NCBI GenBank assembly: GCA_023251255.1
Contig: JAHEZD010000009.1
Location: 1 to 64,000 of the forward strand
DNA length: 64,000 bases
DNA from: Chitinophagaceae bacterium
Lineage (GTDB): Bacteria; Bacteroidota; Bacteroidia; Chitinophagales; Chitinophagaceae
Direction: 5' to 3'
How positions within the stretch are numbered: position 1 is the stretch's first letter; each line of letters starts with the position of its first letter. Positions 17,906 through 25,709 of this stretch are shown piece by piece. The position numbers and the translations under genes were made by a program. Below the pieces are notes generated by a model. It did no database searches and had not been told where the DNA came from. It saw nothing but the letters and a program-made list of their open reading frames with translations.

Positions 17906-18634
17906 TTAGGATTTTGCAGTATGTAGAAACGCAGAATGCTGAAGGTAATTATTGTCGTTGGCATACATGAACAAGCAGGACCCATTGGCTATAGCGGCAA
18001 TAATGGCCGTATGCAATTCTGGGGGCACTGCTGGGCATCCCAAACTTCTACCCAAACGTCCCTGTGCCTTGGCTACGCTTTCGCATACATAATCTGCTGC
18101 ATGCATCACAATGCCGCGGCTCATGGCCTTGTCGTTGAAACCTTTTTCAAGCCCTTCCAATTGCAGGGAATATCCATGTTTCCCGGAGTAGGTGGATGCT
18201 GTGCTATAGAATCCCAAACTGCTCTTGAAGCTTTCCGGCTCATTGGAAAAAGAAGAAGCTGTTTGCAGCCCACTGTTGCGGCCATGTGATACATAAGTGT
18301 TGAAGAGCAGTTTATAGTTCTCCAAATCTACCACAAACAATCTTTTTGCTGTGGAAGGCAGGCTGAAATCAACAATGGACAATAGGTTGCCTTTCTTGAG
18401 CTTGCCAGCTTCCAGTAACTCGTTATGTCCCAGCAGGGCATAATCAAAGACCTGCCTGTTCAGCCCTAAAGTTTCCAGGTGCAGGCTATCATATACATCA
18501 CTGATTGCAGCGGAAATTTTAGTGGCCGCTTGACCGAGAACCGTTTTTGTGCTATTGTTCTTTGTTGAAATGGTAAAGGAGGAGATGGCTATCAAACCCA
18601 ATAATGCCAATGTGAGGATGGTGTTTCTTTTCAT
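17906..18634 (-). CDS. murein L,D-transpeptidase-like catalytic domain protein (YkuD_2 type)
   Basis: A 242-residue exported protein (signal peptide about residues 1-22) of the YkuD_2 family. The conserved catalytic region reads GRSLGCPAVP with the cysteine at residue 200, preceded by SRGIVMHAADYV, which carries the conserved histidine. Earlier motifs VVDLENYKLLFNTYVSHGRNSG and FSNEPES also match the family. It would act on peptidoglycan in the periplasm, but this subfamily is little studied and may trim or anchor rather than cross-link. It converges on a canonical L,D-transpeptidase gene, so two wall-active genes of different subfamilies sit tail to tail. Confidence 0.83.
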   Translation of the reverse strand: MKRNTILTLALLGLIAISSFTISTKNNSTKTVLGQAATKISAAISDVYDSLHLETLGLNRQVFDYALLGHNELLEAGKLKKGNLLSIVDFSLPSTAKRLFVVDLENYKLLFNTYVSHGRNSGLQTASSFSNEPESFKSSLGFYSTASTYSGKHGYSLQLEGLEKGFNDKAMSRGIVMHAADYVCESVAKAQGRLGRSLGCPAVPPELHTAIIAAIANGSCLFMYANDNNYLQHSAFLHTAKS

Positions 18635-18937
18635 AGGTACATATTGATTTGGGCAAACTTAATTTAACTGCCCCTTTTGAGGAAACCTTGCGGAAAATAT
18701 TAACGGTTTACAACTGGCAACTGTGTTGAATTTTAACACCTTAACGCTTAAAAGCACTGGGTAAATCCCATTCTTGGCAGTTATTGCGGAAGAGGCCCCT
18801 TCTTTTGTTTTGTCTATATTCCTGGCCCTACTTGGCTTTCTTGGTAATCCCAACCACTGTTTACGGAGCTATTTGTAAACGCAGTGCCCGTTATGGTACG
18901 TTAGTTGCCTTACTCTCTTCAACTAATAACAGCAACT

Positions 18938-19486
18938 ATGAAAAAGTTCAGTGTAACATTGGGTGTAGCAGTCATGGTACTGCTTTCTGTGTCGTGTACC
19001 AAAACATTGCTCAGCCTTTTTCCAGGTTTTGATGTAAAAGTGCCCGATATGCAGGTTACCATACCTGCCATTCCGATAGTGCCTGCCGACGAAGTGGAAC
19101 TGGGTTCCTTTTCCATGCACTTCAATTTGGACAGTACCATTAAGTCCAATACCAGCAATGTATTCAGTATCAGCAGCGTAAGTTCCATGAAGATTTCCCA
19201 GGTACAGGTTACGCTTTCCAATGGTAATGTGCTGAATAACCTGTCCAATTTCGAATCCGTGCGTATACTGATTTCATCTAGTTACAATGCTACAGAAACC
19301 GAACTGGTGAATTTGAGCTTCCCTACCACAGAAAGCTATACCTATACATCAAGCCCAACCAATGCCCCTGATATATTGGGCTACTACTATGGCACGGAAA
19401 TAAGGTACAGGCTGTTTGGTAAATTGAGGAAACCCACTACCACTTCGTTGAACCTTACGATGGGTGTAACATTGAGGGTAAATTAA
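18938..19486 (+). CDS. lipoprotein of unknown function, beta-rich
   Basis: A 182-residue predicted lipoprotein with lipobox SVSC (Cys20). The mature part is Ser/Thr/Asn-rich with alternating hydrophobic strands (for example MKISQVQVTL, VRILISSSY), suggesting a beta-sandwich. No family is recognised. The start at MKKFSVTLG is preferred over an ATG eleven codons upstream, because it yields a clean lipoprotein signal. It appears to be a single gene; the convergent small gene on its right shares a short spacer in which I see no clear terminator hairpin. Confidence 0.62.
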   Translation: MKKFSVTLGVAVMVLLSVSCTKTLLSLFPGFDVKVPDMQVTIPAIPIVPADEVELGSFSMHFNLDSTIKSNTSNVFSISSVSSMKISQVQVTLSNGNVLNNLSNFESVRILISSSYNATETELVNLSFPTTESYTYTSSPTNAPDILGYYYGTEIRYRLFGKLRKPTTTSLNLTMGVTLRVN

Positions 19487-19578
19487 GAAACAGTTTGAGT
19501 TAATCGCCTACTCCTACTATTCTTTTTAGCATCCTTTATGGATAACACTGCGTTTGATTTTTGGCACTAGGCTGCTGG

Positions 19579-19917
19579 TTATTTTGCTTCTCCATTTACC
19601 AGTATGATTTCCCCAATATCGACGGTATCGCTATCACGTACTTTTATGCCTGTACGAACTACGGATTTGTATGGCTGCCTTGTAAGGAATTCCAATTGGT
19701 AGGTGCCTGCTTTTATGTTCTTCAGCACGAATATGCCCGTTGGGGGAACATCCGCAATAAAGCTGTCCAAGTTGGAGCGCCCATTGATTTTGAGGCAGCC
19801 ATCTGCGGGCATTATTTTCCCCGTGATGGTGCCTCCTGTTTTCTGGTAGCCCGCTACTGCCAAAGCAAGCAATAATAGACTTGCTATTACGAGGATGGAT
19901 AGTTTGGCCTTTTTCAT
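19579..19917 (-). CDS. small exported protein with carboxypeptidase-regulatory-like fold
   Basis: A 112-residue exported protein: hydrophobic signal segment at residues 7-23 without a lipobox cysteine, then one small beta domain. The pattern GTITGKI, then PTGIFVLKNIKAGTYQLEFL and IILVNG matches the carboxypeptidase-regulatory-like/CnaB-type sandwich (PEGA-like GTYxLEF). In Bacteroidota this domain often stands at the start of TonB-dependent receptors; here it is alone. Function unknown. Immediately upstream of it begins the first copy of the dispersed 0.2-kb repeat. Confidence 0.58.
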   Translation of the reverse strand: MKKAKLSILVIASLLLLALAVAGYQKTGGTITGKIMPADGCLKINGRSNLDSFIADVPPTGIFVLKNIKAGTYQLEFLTRQPYKSVVRTGIKVRDSDTVDIGEIILVNGEAK

Positions 19918-20001
19918 CTTGCTTTTTTAAAAACTGGCCACAAAATATATGCCGCTGGGTGGGTATGCATAACCGGTTTGTTTGGGCGGGACTTTAACGG
20001 C

Positions 20002-20222
20002 AGGTATTGGCTTTAGCCCAAGCTTTATGTTTTGGACCAAAGCCCAAGTTGTGATCGTTCTTTTCATAACCACGACCTAAAGCCCGCCTGAACGTCCGCC
20101 CGTGCCGGTTCGGACGGGAACGGGGAACGGGCAGGGATCGGGGCAATGAATCTATTGTACCTATTGACACATTATTCTATTTTGAACTTCAAAGGCGAAG
20201 AGAAATTAACTCTGCCAACGAA
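20002..20222. repeat. dispersed structured repeat, copy A
   Basis: About 220 bases that recur near 24.5 kb in the same direction, about 80 percent identical by eye with one roughly 10-15 base gap. Shared landmarks are CCAAGCTTT, CATAACC, CCCGCCTGAACG, TGAATCTATTGTACCTATTG and AGGCGAAG. The middle forms a hairpin (CGTCCG at 20093-20098 with CGGACG at 20111-20116). In the other copy the same stem is kept by a paired T-A to C-G change. It is non-coding, and no transposase is nearby. It may be a MITE- or REP-like element, or a structured RNA. Confidence 0.8.
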
Positions 20223-20378
20223 TTGAATAATTTTTATCATAGAAACGTTCCCCAGCTTCTTGATTGTTTAAAAGCACGGTATTTTGATGCAGTTGCAACA
20301 AAATGGTATTTTAGTGGCCGTTGCCAGAAAATGGCTCCACTTGCTTGGAACCGGTAAGGCACATTTAAAAAATAGACG

Positions 20379-21389
20379 TTGATAAAATTCTCATTGATAG
20401 GTTGCGGTAAAATTGGTAGGCGCCACGCCGAGCAGATGCAACCATTTGGCCAGTTGGTGGCTGTTTGCGATATAGATAAGGACAAGGCGGATGCCCTGGC
20501 CATGCAATATGGGGCCATGGCTTATGGAAGCCTTGACCAATTACTGGCAGGCCATGAAGGCAGTACGGTGGCAGCCATCTGCACGCCCAACGGGCTACAT
20601 GCCGTACAGAGCATTGCCTGTTTGCGAACTGGGCTGCATGTGATCTGCGAGAAGCCGATGGCACTTACCACTTCTGATTGCGAAGCGATGATTGCTGCTG
20701 CTACTGCCAGTGAACGGAAACTTTTCTGCGTTAAGCAGAACCGTTTCAACCCTCCTGTAACTGCCGTGAAAAAAGCTATTGACGAGGGCAGGCTGGGCAG
20801 GATATACAGCATCCAATTAAGCTGTTTCTGGAACAGGGACGAAAAGTATTACGAAAGCCCCTGGAGGGGTACGAAGGAACTGGATGGGGGCACCCTGTTT
20901 ACACAGTTCAGCCATTTTATAGACCTGCTGTACTGGATGGTGGGGGATATTAAACAGGCCAAGGCCTTCGTGCAGAACTTTGCCCATAAAAACATGATTG
21001 AATTTGAGGATTCGGGGGTGGTGATCATTGAATTTGAGAACGGGGCCATTGGAACAATCAATTATACGGTGAACAGTTTTGCCCGGAACATGGAGGGGTC
21101 ATTAACGGTGCTGGGCGAGAAGGGCACGGTGAAAATTGGTGGGCAGTACCTGAACGAACTGAGCTACCAATCAATTGACCATTATAGTATTGGCCCCCTA
21201 CCTGCAGGAAATGCGCCCAATGATTATGGTGGCTACCAGGGGTCCATGAGCAACCACGATAAGATCTATGAGAACGTGTTCCATGTACTGAACGGAAAGG
21301 AGGGTATTTCCATTGGTGCGGTTGACGGGCTTAAAACAGTGAAGATCATCCAACAAATTTATTCATCTGTAAATACGGTAAATGGATAA
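20379..21389 (+). CDS. Gfo/Idh/MocA-family dehydrogenase, WlbA/WbpB-like
   Basis: NAD(P)-dependent sugar dehydrogenase of 336 residues with a TTG start. The Rossmann fold begins SLIGCGKIGRRHAEQM. The conserved lysine motif is CEKPMAL (about residues 92-98), and the catalytic-domain signature includes GGTLFTQFSHFIDLL with the histidine. This pattern and the partner gene point to the WlbA/WbpB type, which oxidises the 3-hydroxyl of UDP-GlcNAc-uronic acid on the way to 2,3-diacetamido uronic acids of surface glycans. The stop overlaps the acetyltransferase start by eight bases. The aminotransferase that normally acts between them is absent from this window. The exact substrate is inference. Confidence 0.78.
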   Translation: MIKFSLIGCGKIGRRHAEQMQPFGQLVAVCDIDKDKADALAMQYGAMAYGSLDQLLAGHEGSTVAAICTPNGLHAVQSIACLRTGLHVICEKPMALTTSDCEAMIAAATASERKLFCVKQNRFNPPVTAVKKAIDEGRLGRIYSIQLSCFWNRDEKYYESPWRGTKELDGGTLFTQFSHFIDLLYWMVGDIKQAKAFVQNFAHKNMIEFEDSGVVIIEFENGAIGTINYTVNSFARNMEGSLTVLGEKGTVKIGGQYLNELSYQSIDHYSIGPLPAGNAPNDYGGYQGSMSNHDKIYENVFHVLNGKEGISIGAVDGLKTVKIIQQIYSSVNTVNG

Positions 21390-21861
21390 CAGACCATCTT
21401 TTGTAATGGTTGGCATCCGGGAGGATGTTGTTTTTGGTGCTGATGTCCGGCTGGTGCAACCTGTGAACCTATATGGCTGCATGATTGGCGATGGCTGTTT
21501 CATTGGGCCTTTTGTGGAGGTACAGGCCCAGGTGGTGATTGGCAACCGCTGTAAAGTGCAGTCGCACAGCTTTATTTGTGAGCTGGTGCGTATCGGGGAC
21601 GACTGTTTTATTGGCCATGGGGTGATGTTTGTGAACGACCTGTTTGCTAATGGCGGTCCGGCCAATGGCAACAGGGCTTTGTGGAAGGGGGCGGTGATTG
21701 GCAACCATGTGTCCATTGGCAGCAATGCTACTATTTTGCCCGTGCATATATGCGACCATGTGGTAGTTGGGGCCGGGGCGGTGGTTACCAAGGATATTGT
21801 GGAGGCGGGTGTATATGTGGGGAACCCAGCGAGGAGAAAGGAAGGGATTTCTGATTTCTGA
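21382..21861 (+). CDS. left-handed beta-helix N-acetyltransferase, WlbB/WbpD-like
   Basis: A 159-residue hexapeptide-repeat acetyltransferase. Consecutive coils (IGDGCFIGPF, VVIGNRCKVQSHSFICE, IGDDCFIGHGVMFVND) and the late AVIGNHVSIGSNATILP and VVGAGAVVTKDI match enzymes that acetylate the 3-amino group of UDP-2-acetamido-3-amino-glucuronate using acetyl-CoA. The GHGVMFVNDLF stretch with its histidine is characteristic of this group. It overlaps the upstream dehydrogenase gene, so the two are co-expressed. With that gene it makes up two of the three steps after uronate formation; the PLP aminotransferase must be elsewhere. Confidence 0.78.
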   Translation: MDNRPSFVMVGIREDVVFGADVRLVQPVNLYGCMIGDGCFIGPFVEVQAQVVIGNRCKVQSHSFICELVRIGDDCFIGHGVMFVNDLFANGGPANGNRALWKGAVIGNHVSIGSNATILPVHICDHVVVGAGAVVTKDIVEAGVYVGNPARRKEGISDF

Positions 21862-21944
21862 TGTAGGATTTCTGATTGTATGCCCAGTTTTAGTTGCGAG
21901 GTTTGATGGAGTTATTAGCTGGTTGAGAAGGAGGCCTGCAACCG

Positions 21945-21970
21945 CTGACGGGGCTTGAAGCCGCCGTCAG
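21945..21970. terminator. imperfect palindrome, possible terminator or REP-like element
   Basis: CTGACGG at 21945-21951 pairs with CCGTCAG at 21964-21970, with an inner GGCTT/AAGCC stem after one mismatch. It is 84 bases past the acetyltransferase stop and lacks a good T-run, so it may be a weak terminator or a REP-type palindrome. Confidence 0.45.
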
Positions 21971-22120
21971 GGTTATTGCAATTAACAGGTAACTTTATTG
22001 AAGTCCGATGGTTAGACTTTATGTCCTTTTTCTTGGCCTGATACCGTCATCCCTATCTTGTCTGGGAGCATGGGTGGCAGCTTGGTTCTTGTTCTTCTTG
22101 CCATTCTTGAGGCTTGATAC

Positions 22121-23302
22121 TTATACCTTGATGTATATTTTCTTTTTGTCCAGCAGGTACACAATGCTCCAATAGAAGGCAATCATGCAAAGGGCATAGA
22201 ACAGTGATCCGATGCGGGGGTCGTTGGTAATGATGAAACTGCGGATATGCAAATTGGATACCGGTGCGCAGATATGCTCATAAAACCAACCAAAGGGGCT
22301 GAGGTAAACGGGCCTGCCATTGCTACCTATATGGTCATTGATCCTGATCAGGGCCAAGACCCTCGGAAGGAAACCACTGAGAACAAAGATGAACAGGGGG
22401 TTTTTGCCGAACACATCAAAAAAGCGGCTCCATGCTCCTTTTACCTGCTTGAACTCCACTAGGAAGATGAGCATGGAAAGCGTTAGGATGGCCAGCCCCG
22501 TGGTATAGAGGGTATAGCTGCTGGTCCATATTTTTTTATTGATGGGAAAGGCCATGTCCCAGCAGAAACCAACGGCAATGAGTACCGTGCCTGCCACAAA
22601 TAGGTGGGAGAGCATTTCAAAGCTTTTGCCCTTTTGCTGTATGTACTGGCCCACCAAGAAGCCGAATACCACTTGCACAATGGCAGCAAAAAGGCTCATA
22701 AGCCCCTCCGGGTCAAAGGGAACGCCTTCACCCTTGTACATATGGGTGAGGCCAATGATGGCAATATCCTTCTTGGTGCCGAACCAACCGGACAGGCTGT
22801 AGGGGTCAGCAGGGCTGCCCAGGCACCAGCAAAGTAGCCAATAGACCAATAACAATAGGCAGGCTGCTATAAAGGCTTTTTTTGCTTTGAGAAAATAGAC
22901 CATTAAGGAGGCAAAAAAATAGCAGAGGGCTATACGCTGGAGCACACCAAAGATGCGCAGGTTTTCCCATGCTTTGCCCACTAGGTGGTTGTCCTGCCAT
23001 TTAATAAAGGGGCTCCAGTTGAGGAAGAGGCCAATGATAAAGATCAATAGGGTCCTTTTGATTACTTTTTGCAGGAAGAAAGCCGTACCCTTTTGCTCGA
23101 AGCGGGGCATGACAAAAGCCATGGCATTGCCCACGGCGAAGAGGAAGAAGGGGAATACCAGGTCGGTAGGCGTGCAGCCATGCCATTGTGCATGGTCCAA
23201 TGGGGGGAAAATATGGTCCCATGAACCGGGATTGTTCACCAGTATCATCAAAGCAACTGTGGCACCCCTGAACACATCCAGTGAATAGTAGCGTTGGTTC
23301 AT
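22121..23302 (-). CDS. NagX/HGSNAT-like polytopic acetyltransferase
   Basis: Integral membrane protein of 393 residues with about ten hydrophobic segments, related to heparan-alpha-glucosaminide N-acetyltransferase and bacterial NagX (DUF5009-type). The N-terminal signature is intact: LDVFRGATVALMILVNNPG, then HAQWHGCTPTDLVFPFFLF with the conserved histidine and aspartate that act in transmembrane acetyl transfer. Later FGVLQRIALCYFFASL also fits. It would move acetyl groups from cytoplasmic acetyl-CoA to a sugar amine on the other side of the membrane. The start at MNQRYYSLDVF is preferred; the longer frame adds 21 polar residues. No glycosaminoglycan genes are adjacent, so the acceptor is unknown. 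Confidence 0.82.
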   Translation of the reverse strand: MNQRYYSLDVFRGATVALMILVNNPGSWDHIFPPLDHAQWHGCTPTDLVFPFFLFAVGNAMAFVMPRFEQKGTAFFLQKVIKRTLLIFIIGLFLNWSPFIKWQDNHLVGKAWENLRIFGVLQRIALCYFFASLMVYFLKAKKAFIAACLLLLVYWLLCWCLGSPADPYSLSGWFGTKKDIAIIGLTHMYKGEGVPFDPEGLMSLFAAIVQVVFGFLVGQYIQQKGKSFEMLSHLFVAGTVLIAVGFCWDMAFPINKKIWTSSYTLYTTGLAILTLSMLIFLVEFKQVKGAWSRFFDVFGKNPLFIFVLSGFLPRVLALIRINDHIGSNGRPVYLSPFGWFYEHICAPVSNLHIRSFIITNDPRIGSLFYALCMIAFYWSIVYLLDKKKIYIKV

Positions 23303-23702
23303 ATAGCGTATTGTGGAATTGAAGTTAGGGAGTTTCCCTGATGTTATATCCGATCGTGCGGACACCTATATAAAGTGAGTTGCTAATCAGGCCTAGGCAC
23401 TGTTTCCCCACAACTGGCAAATGCACTTGATCTTTTCAGGAGTAGATTTGAGGAACCCCCGAAAAATGTTAAGAAAAAAATGTTAACTTTTTTTAGCAAA
23501 AAACGCACTGATTTTTAGCAGGGTGCCAATTCAATCCATACCAAGTACAAAAGCTGATTTCTTTGCTGGGGTGAAGTTGAGTGCTGTTCATTGCAGTTGG
23601 CGTAAGCAAGCAATCTGCTATGGCAACAAAGCAGGGCCCAAAATTTGGAGCCGTTGATAAAAGAGAAAGAGTTGGCTGCATATGCCTTGGCAATATGGAA
23701 TT
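23303..23702. other. 400-bp spacer without a supported gene
   Basis: AT-rich, with a lysine-like run of A and T near 23460-23500. Open frames are short and overlap on both strands, and none shows a start site or family signature. It should contain the promoter of the minus-strand membrane acetyltransferase, but no clear boxes could be assigned. Confidence 0.4.
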
Positions 23703-24257
23703 TCAACCAATATTATTGGAATCAAGCTCAGCCAGTTTTTTCTTGGCAGCAGCTATCTCGAAGTCAAGTGCTTCTATTTTCAGTTGCAGGTTGGCCTGCA
23801 CGGCCTTGCTATACTTCTGCATCCTGTACCGTGCATCCGCCTCGAAGTTTTCCAGCCACTTTTGATCCTCATCGGGCAGTCCGGAAACCGGGGGCAGGCT
23901 TTCCAGTAGCAGCCCCGCTGTCCGCATGGCATTTGCTTCCCTTGCATAGTTCCCGCAGCATTTTTTGAGTTTGGCCTGCAAAAGGTACAGTTTGGCCTCG
24001 TTCACTTTGATACTTTTTTCCAGCATTTGTTGCACTTCGGCAGTTTCCTGCGCTGCATGGCCTTCCCAGGAAGCGGGCTTCCGGTCACTGGAGAATGCCT
24101 GCATTAACAGGCCAGTCTTGAAGGCTCCCGCATGTGGCAGGTTCCGGTGCCCCATTTCGAACATGGTAATGGAACTGCGGGCAATGCCCAAAAACCTGGA
24201 CAGGAATTGCTGCGTGATGCCCAATTGGGCGGCCAGGGTTGTTTTGCTCCTCCTCAT
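23703..24257 (-). CDS. helix-turn-helix protein with coiled-coil C-terminus, hypothetical regulator
   Basis: A 184-residue protein. The N-terminal 55 residues look like an XRE-type HTH (LGITQQFLSRFLGIARSSITMFEMGHRNLP), where GIARSSITMFE would be the recognition helix. The rest is helical and charged, with two coiled-coil-like stretches (VNEAKLYLLQAKLKKC and LKIEALDFEIAAAKKKLAEL), suitable for dimer or tetramer formation. No effector pocket is recognised. A 50-bp palindrome made of four copies of a ten-base site lies 39 bases before its start, which suggests autoregulation by an oligomer. It sits between the two dispersed repeats, next to accessory genes. Confidence 0.68.
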   Translation of the reverse strand: MRRSKTTLAAQLGITQQFLSRFLGIARSSITMFEMGHRNLPHAGAFKTGLLMQAFSSDRKPASWEGHAAQETAEVQQMLEKSIKVNEAKLYLLQAKLKKCCGNYAREANAMRTAGLLLESLPPVSGLPDEDQKWLENFEADARYRMQKYSKAVQANLQLKIEALDFEIAAAKKKLAELDSNNIG

Positions 24258-24295
24258 TTTATGATATTTGACAGTAAATTAGTTTTTTTCCGGGT

Positions 24296-24345
24296 TGTGA
24301 CCAACCGTTTGTGACGAACTAGTTGGTCACAAACAGTTGGTCACA
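24296..24345. promoter_or_regulatory. four-site palindromic operator candidate
   Basis: Four copies of a ten-base site in the order forward, forward, reverse, reverse: TGTGACCAAC (24296), TGTGACGAAC (24310), GTTGGTCACA (24322) and GTTGGTCACA (24336). The outer and the inner pair share exactly the same centre, so the 50 bases form a single palindrome with 23 of 25 positions paired. Repeats start 14 bases apart within each arm. It lies immediately upstream of the HTH gene and is the obvious candidate for its binding site. A cruciform is an alternative, but the centre has no loop, which favours a protein site. Confidence 0.72.
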
Positions 24346-24471
24346 GTTGCAATTATTATTGCGGAGAAGTAAACTAACCTGTTGGCGGAGTTAATTCTTC
24401 CAAAATCAGGTTAAGTGGGTAGTACATCATTGCCCTTCAGCTCCGGCCAGGGGACAATGATATTGGGTGGG

Positions 24472-24677
24472 CGGTACTGGCCCTAGTCCAAGCTTTCCGT
24501 TTTGGGCCAGGCCCAAGTAGTGATAACGCTTTCCATAACCCCGACCTAGGCCCGCCTGAACGCCCGCCCGTGCGAGTTCGGGCGGGGACGGGGTGGGGCA
24601 TTGAATCTATTGTACCTATTGACGCATTGTTCCACTTTGAACTTAAAAGGCGAAGGGAAATTAACTCCCCCAACTAG
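24472..24677. repeat. dispersed structured repeat, copy B
   Basis: Second copy of the element at 20.0-20.2 kb, in the same direction and slightly shorter because of a gap after the hairpin. Here the stem is CGCCCG (24561-24566) with CGGGCG (24579-24584) around a 12-base loop of the same length as in copy A. The right end (ACTTAAAAGGCGAAGGGAAATT) matches closely. No coding frame is conserved between the copies, which speaks for DNA or RNA structure. Confidence 0.8.
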
Positions 24678-25435
24678 TTATATATATGTCTACCAATAGG
24701 ATACGGTTGGGGGAGGCCTGCAAAAAAAGGTGCTGCCACCTAAAATTTTTTTTTGCAATCTGGCACCGGACCCAAGGCCACCTTTTTTTGGGCACTTAAA
24801 AATTGGCACATACATTTTGGCACTTTTTATTTTGTGCTTAAAAAAAGGGGGTTAAAAAAGGAGGCCATCAAAAAGTATCACTTGCTGCTGGAGCAGAGGG
24901 CTTAAGCGTTATTTCTTGACCTGCAAACAGACCCGTTATTGTTTGCTTCAAAAAAGGAAATGGTATTCCAGAAAGAACTACAAGCAGCTTCACTAACAAA
25001 GACAAATTCCAATTGTATTTGTGTTCACACGATAGGATGTTATATCGGGAAGTTAAGGCCTTAATTGGTGAAGAAGGTGGAAGGTGTGGAGCGTAAGGCT
25101 TAAGGTGGGGACTTAGGGCTAGTGTTGGTTGCTGGTAGGTACGGAGAAAGGAGTTAAAAGGTTATGGGTTACTGGTTGATTAAGGAATAGGGGAGAGGTA
25201 TGGAAATTAGCGGCATTGCTGGACTGCGGGGCCGGATGTGTATGAAAATGGCCAAGGGTTTGGCTGCTTAGTGCAGTTTGTGGCCTTATTGTTGGCCATT
25301 CCATCCATCTATTGTGAACTGGGGCACATTTAATCCTTTTTAGTTTTACAGCGGGTTGTTTGCCTTATGCTTTTTTGAATGACAAACTATTAATTATCAA
25401 CCTGTTGCAAGATGAAAGGGTAATGATTTTACCCC
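24678..25435. other. non-coding stretch before the polysaccharide locus
   Basis: No gene is supported over about 750 bases. The left part is rich in A and T runs and repeats the word TGGCAC several times (24758-24822). A short in-frame scrap near 24850-24905 reads KKYHLLLEQRA and may be a decayed fragment. The right part (25020-25330) is purine-rich spacer. It may mark an old insertion or recombination edge of the surface-glycan locus. Confidence 0.5.
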
Positions 25436-25468
25436 TTGGTTTTTGGCTGTACAAAATCCCTATATTTG
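25436..25468 (+). promoter_or_regulatory. promoter candidate of the polysaccharide locus
   Basis: TATATTTG at 25461-25468 is an exact match to the Bacteroidota -7 box TAnnTTTG. Upstream, TTGG at 25436 (21-base spacing) or TTTG at 25442 (15-base spacing) could serve as the -33 box; neither spacing is ideal. It would give a leader of about 235 bases before the first gene. It is the only good box in the preceding kilobase that I noticed. Confidence 0.45.
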
Positions 25469-25571
25469 CGGGCATCCGTCCAAATTGGCATGGACAGTAG
25501 TGAAGGCCGTTTATGTGCAGACCATTCATGAATATGACAGAGCAAACACCTTTTTTATTATAATTATACTT

Positions 25572-25622
25572 GCATAGAAGCAGGATGCGCCGTTTATCTT
25601 GCTGCTATGCTTTTTTATTTTT
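25572..25622 (+). terminator. intrinsic terminator/attenuator in the leader of the polysaccharide locus
   Basis: A 15-position stem (25572-25586 with 25596-25610; 13 Watson-Crick pairs, one G-T, one mismatch) around a 9-base loop, followed at once by TTTTTTATTTTT. It lies between the promoter candidate and the first export gene, with no gene in between for it to terminate. It should stop most transcripts after about 150 nucleotides unless overridden, which suggests attenuation or processive antitermination of the long operon. Confidence 0.75.
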
Positions 25623-25709
25623 ACCATCCCCGTTACATGTCCTTGATGGGACTGATATGGCGAAGCTGTTTATAGTTGCCAGTTTTTTACTTATTATTAC
25701 TTAATTATT

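Noticed and set aside
24758-24822. Sigma-54 promoter suggested by repeated TGGCAC words
   Set aside because: No GC element of the -12 type (TTGC) is found at the required spacing; the closest candidate has TTTT there.
24841-24905. Transposase fragment
   Set aside because: The readable scrap is only about 17 codons and matches no specific transposase motif; it is too short to call.
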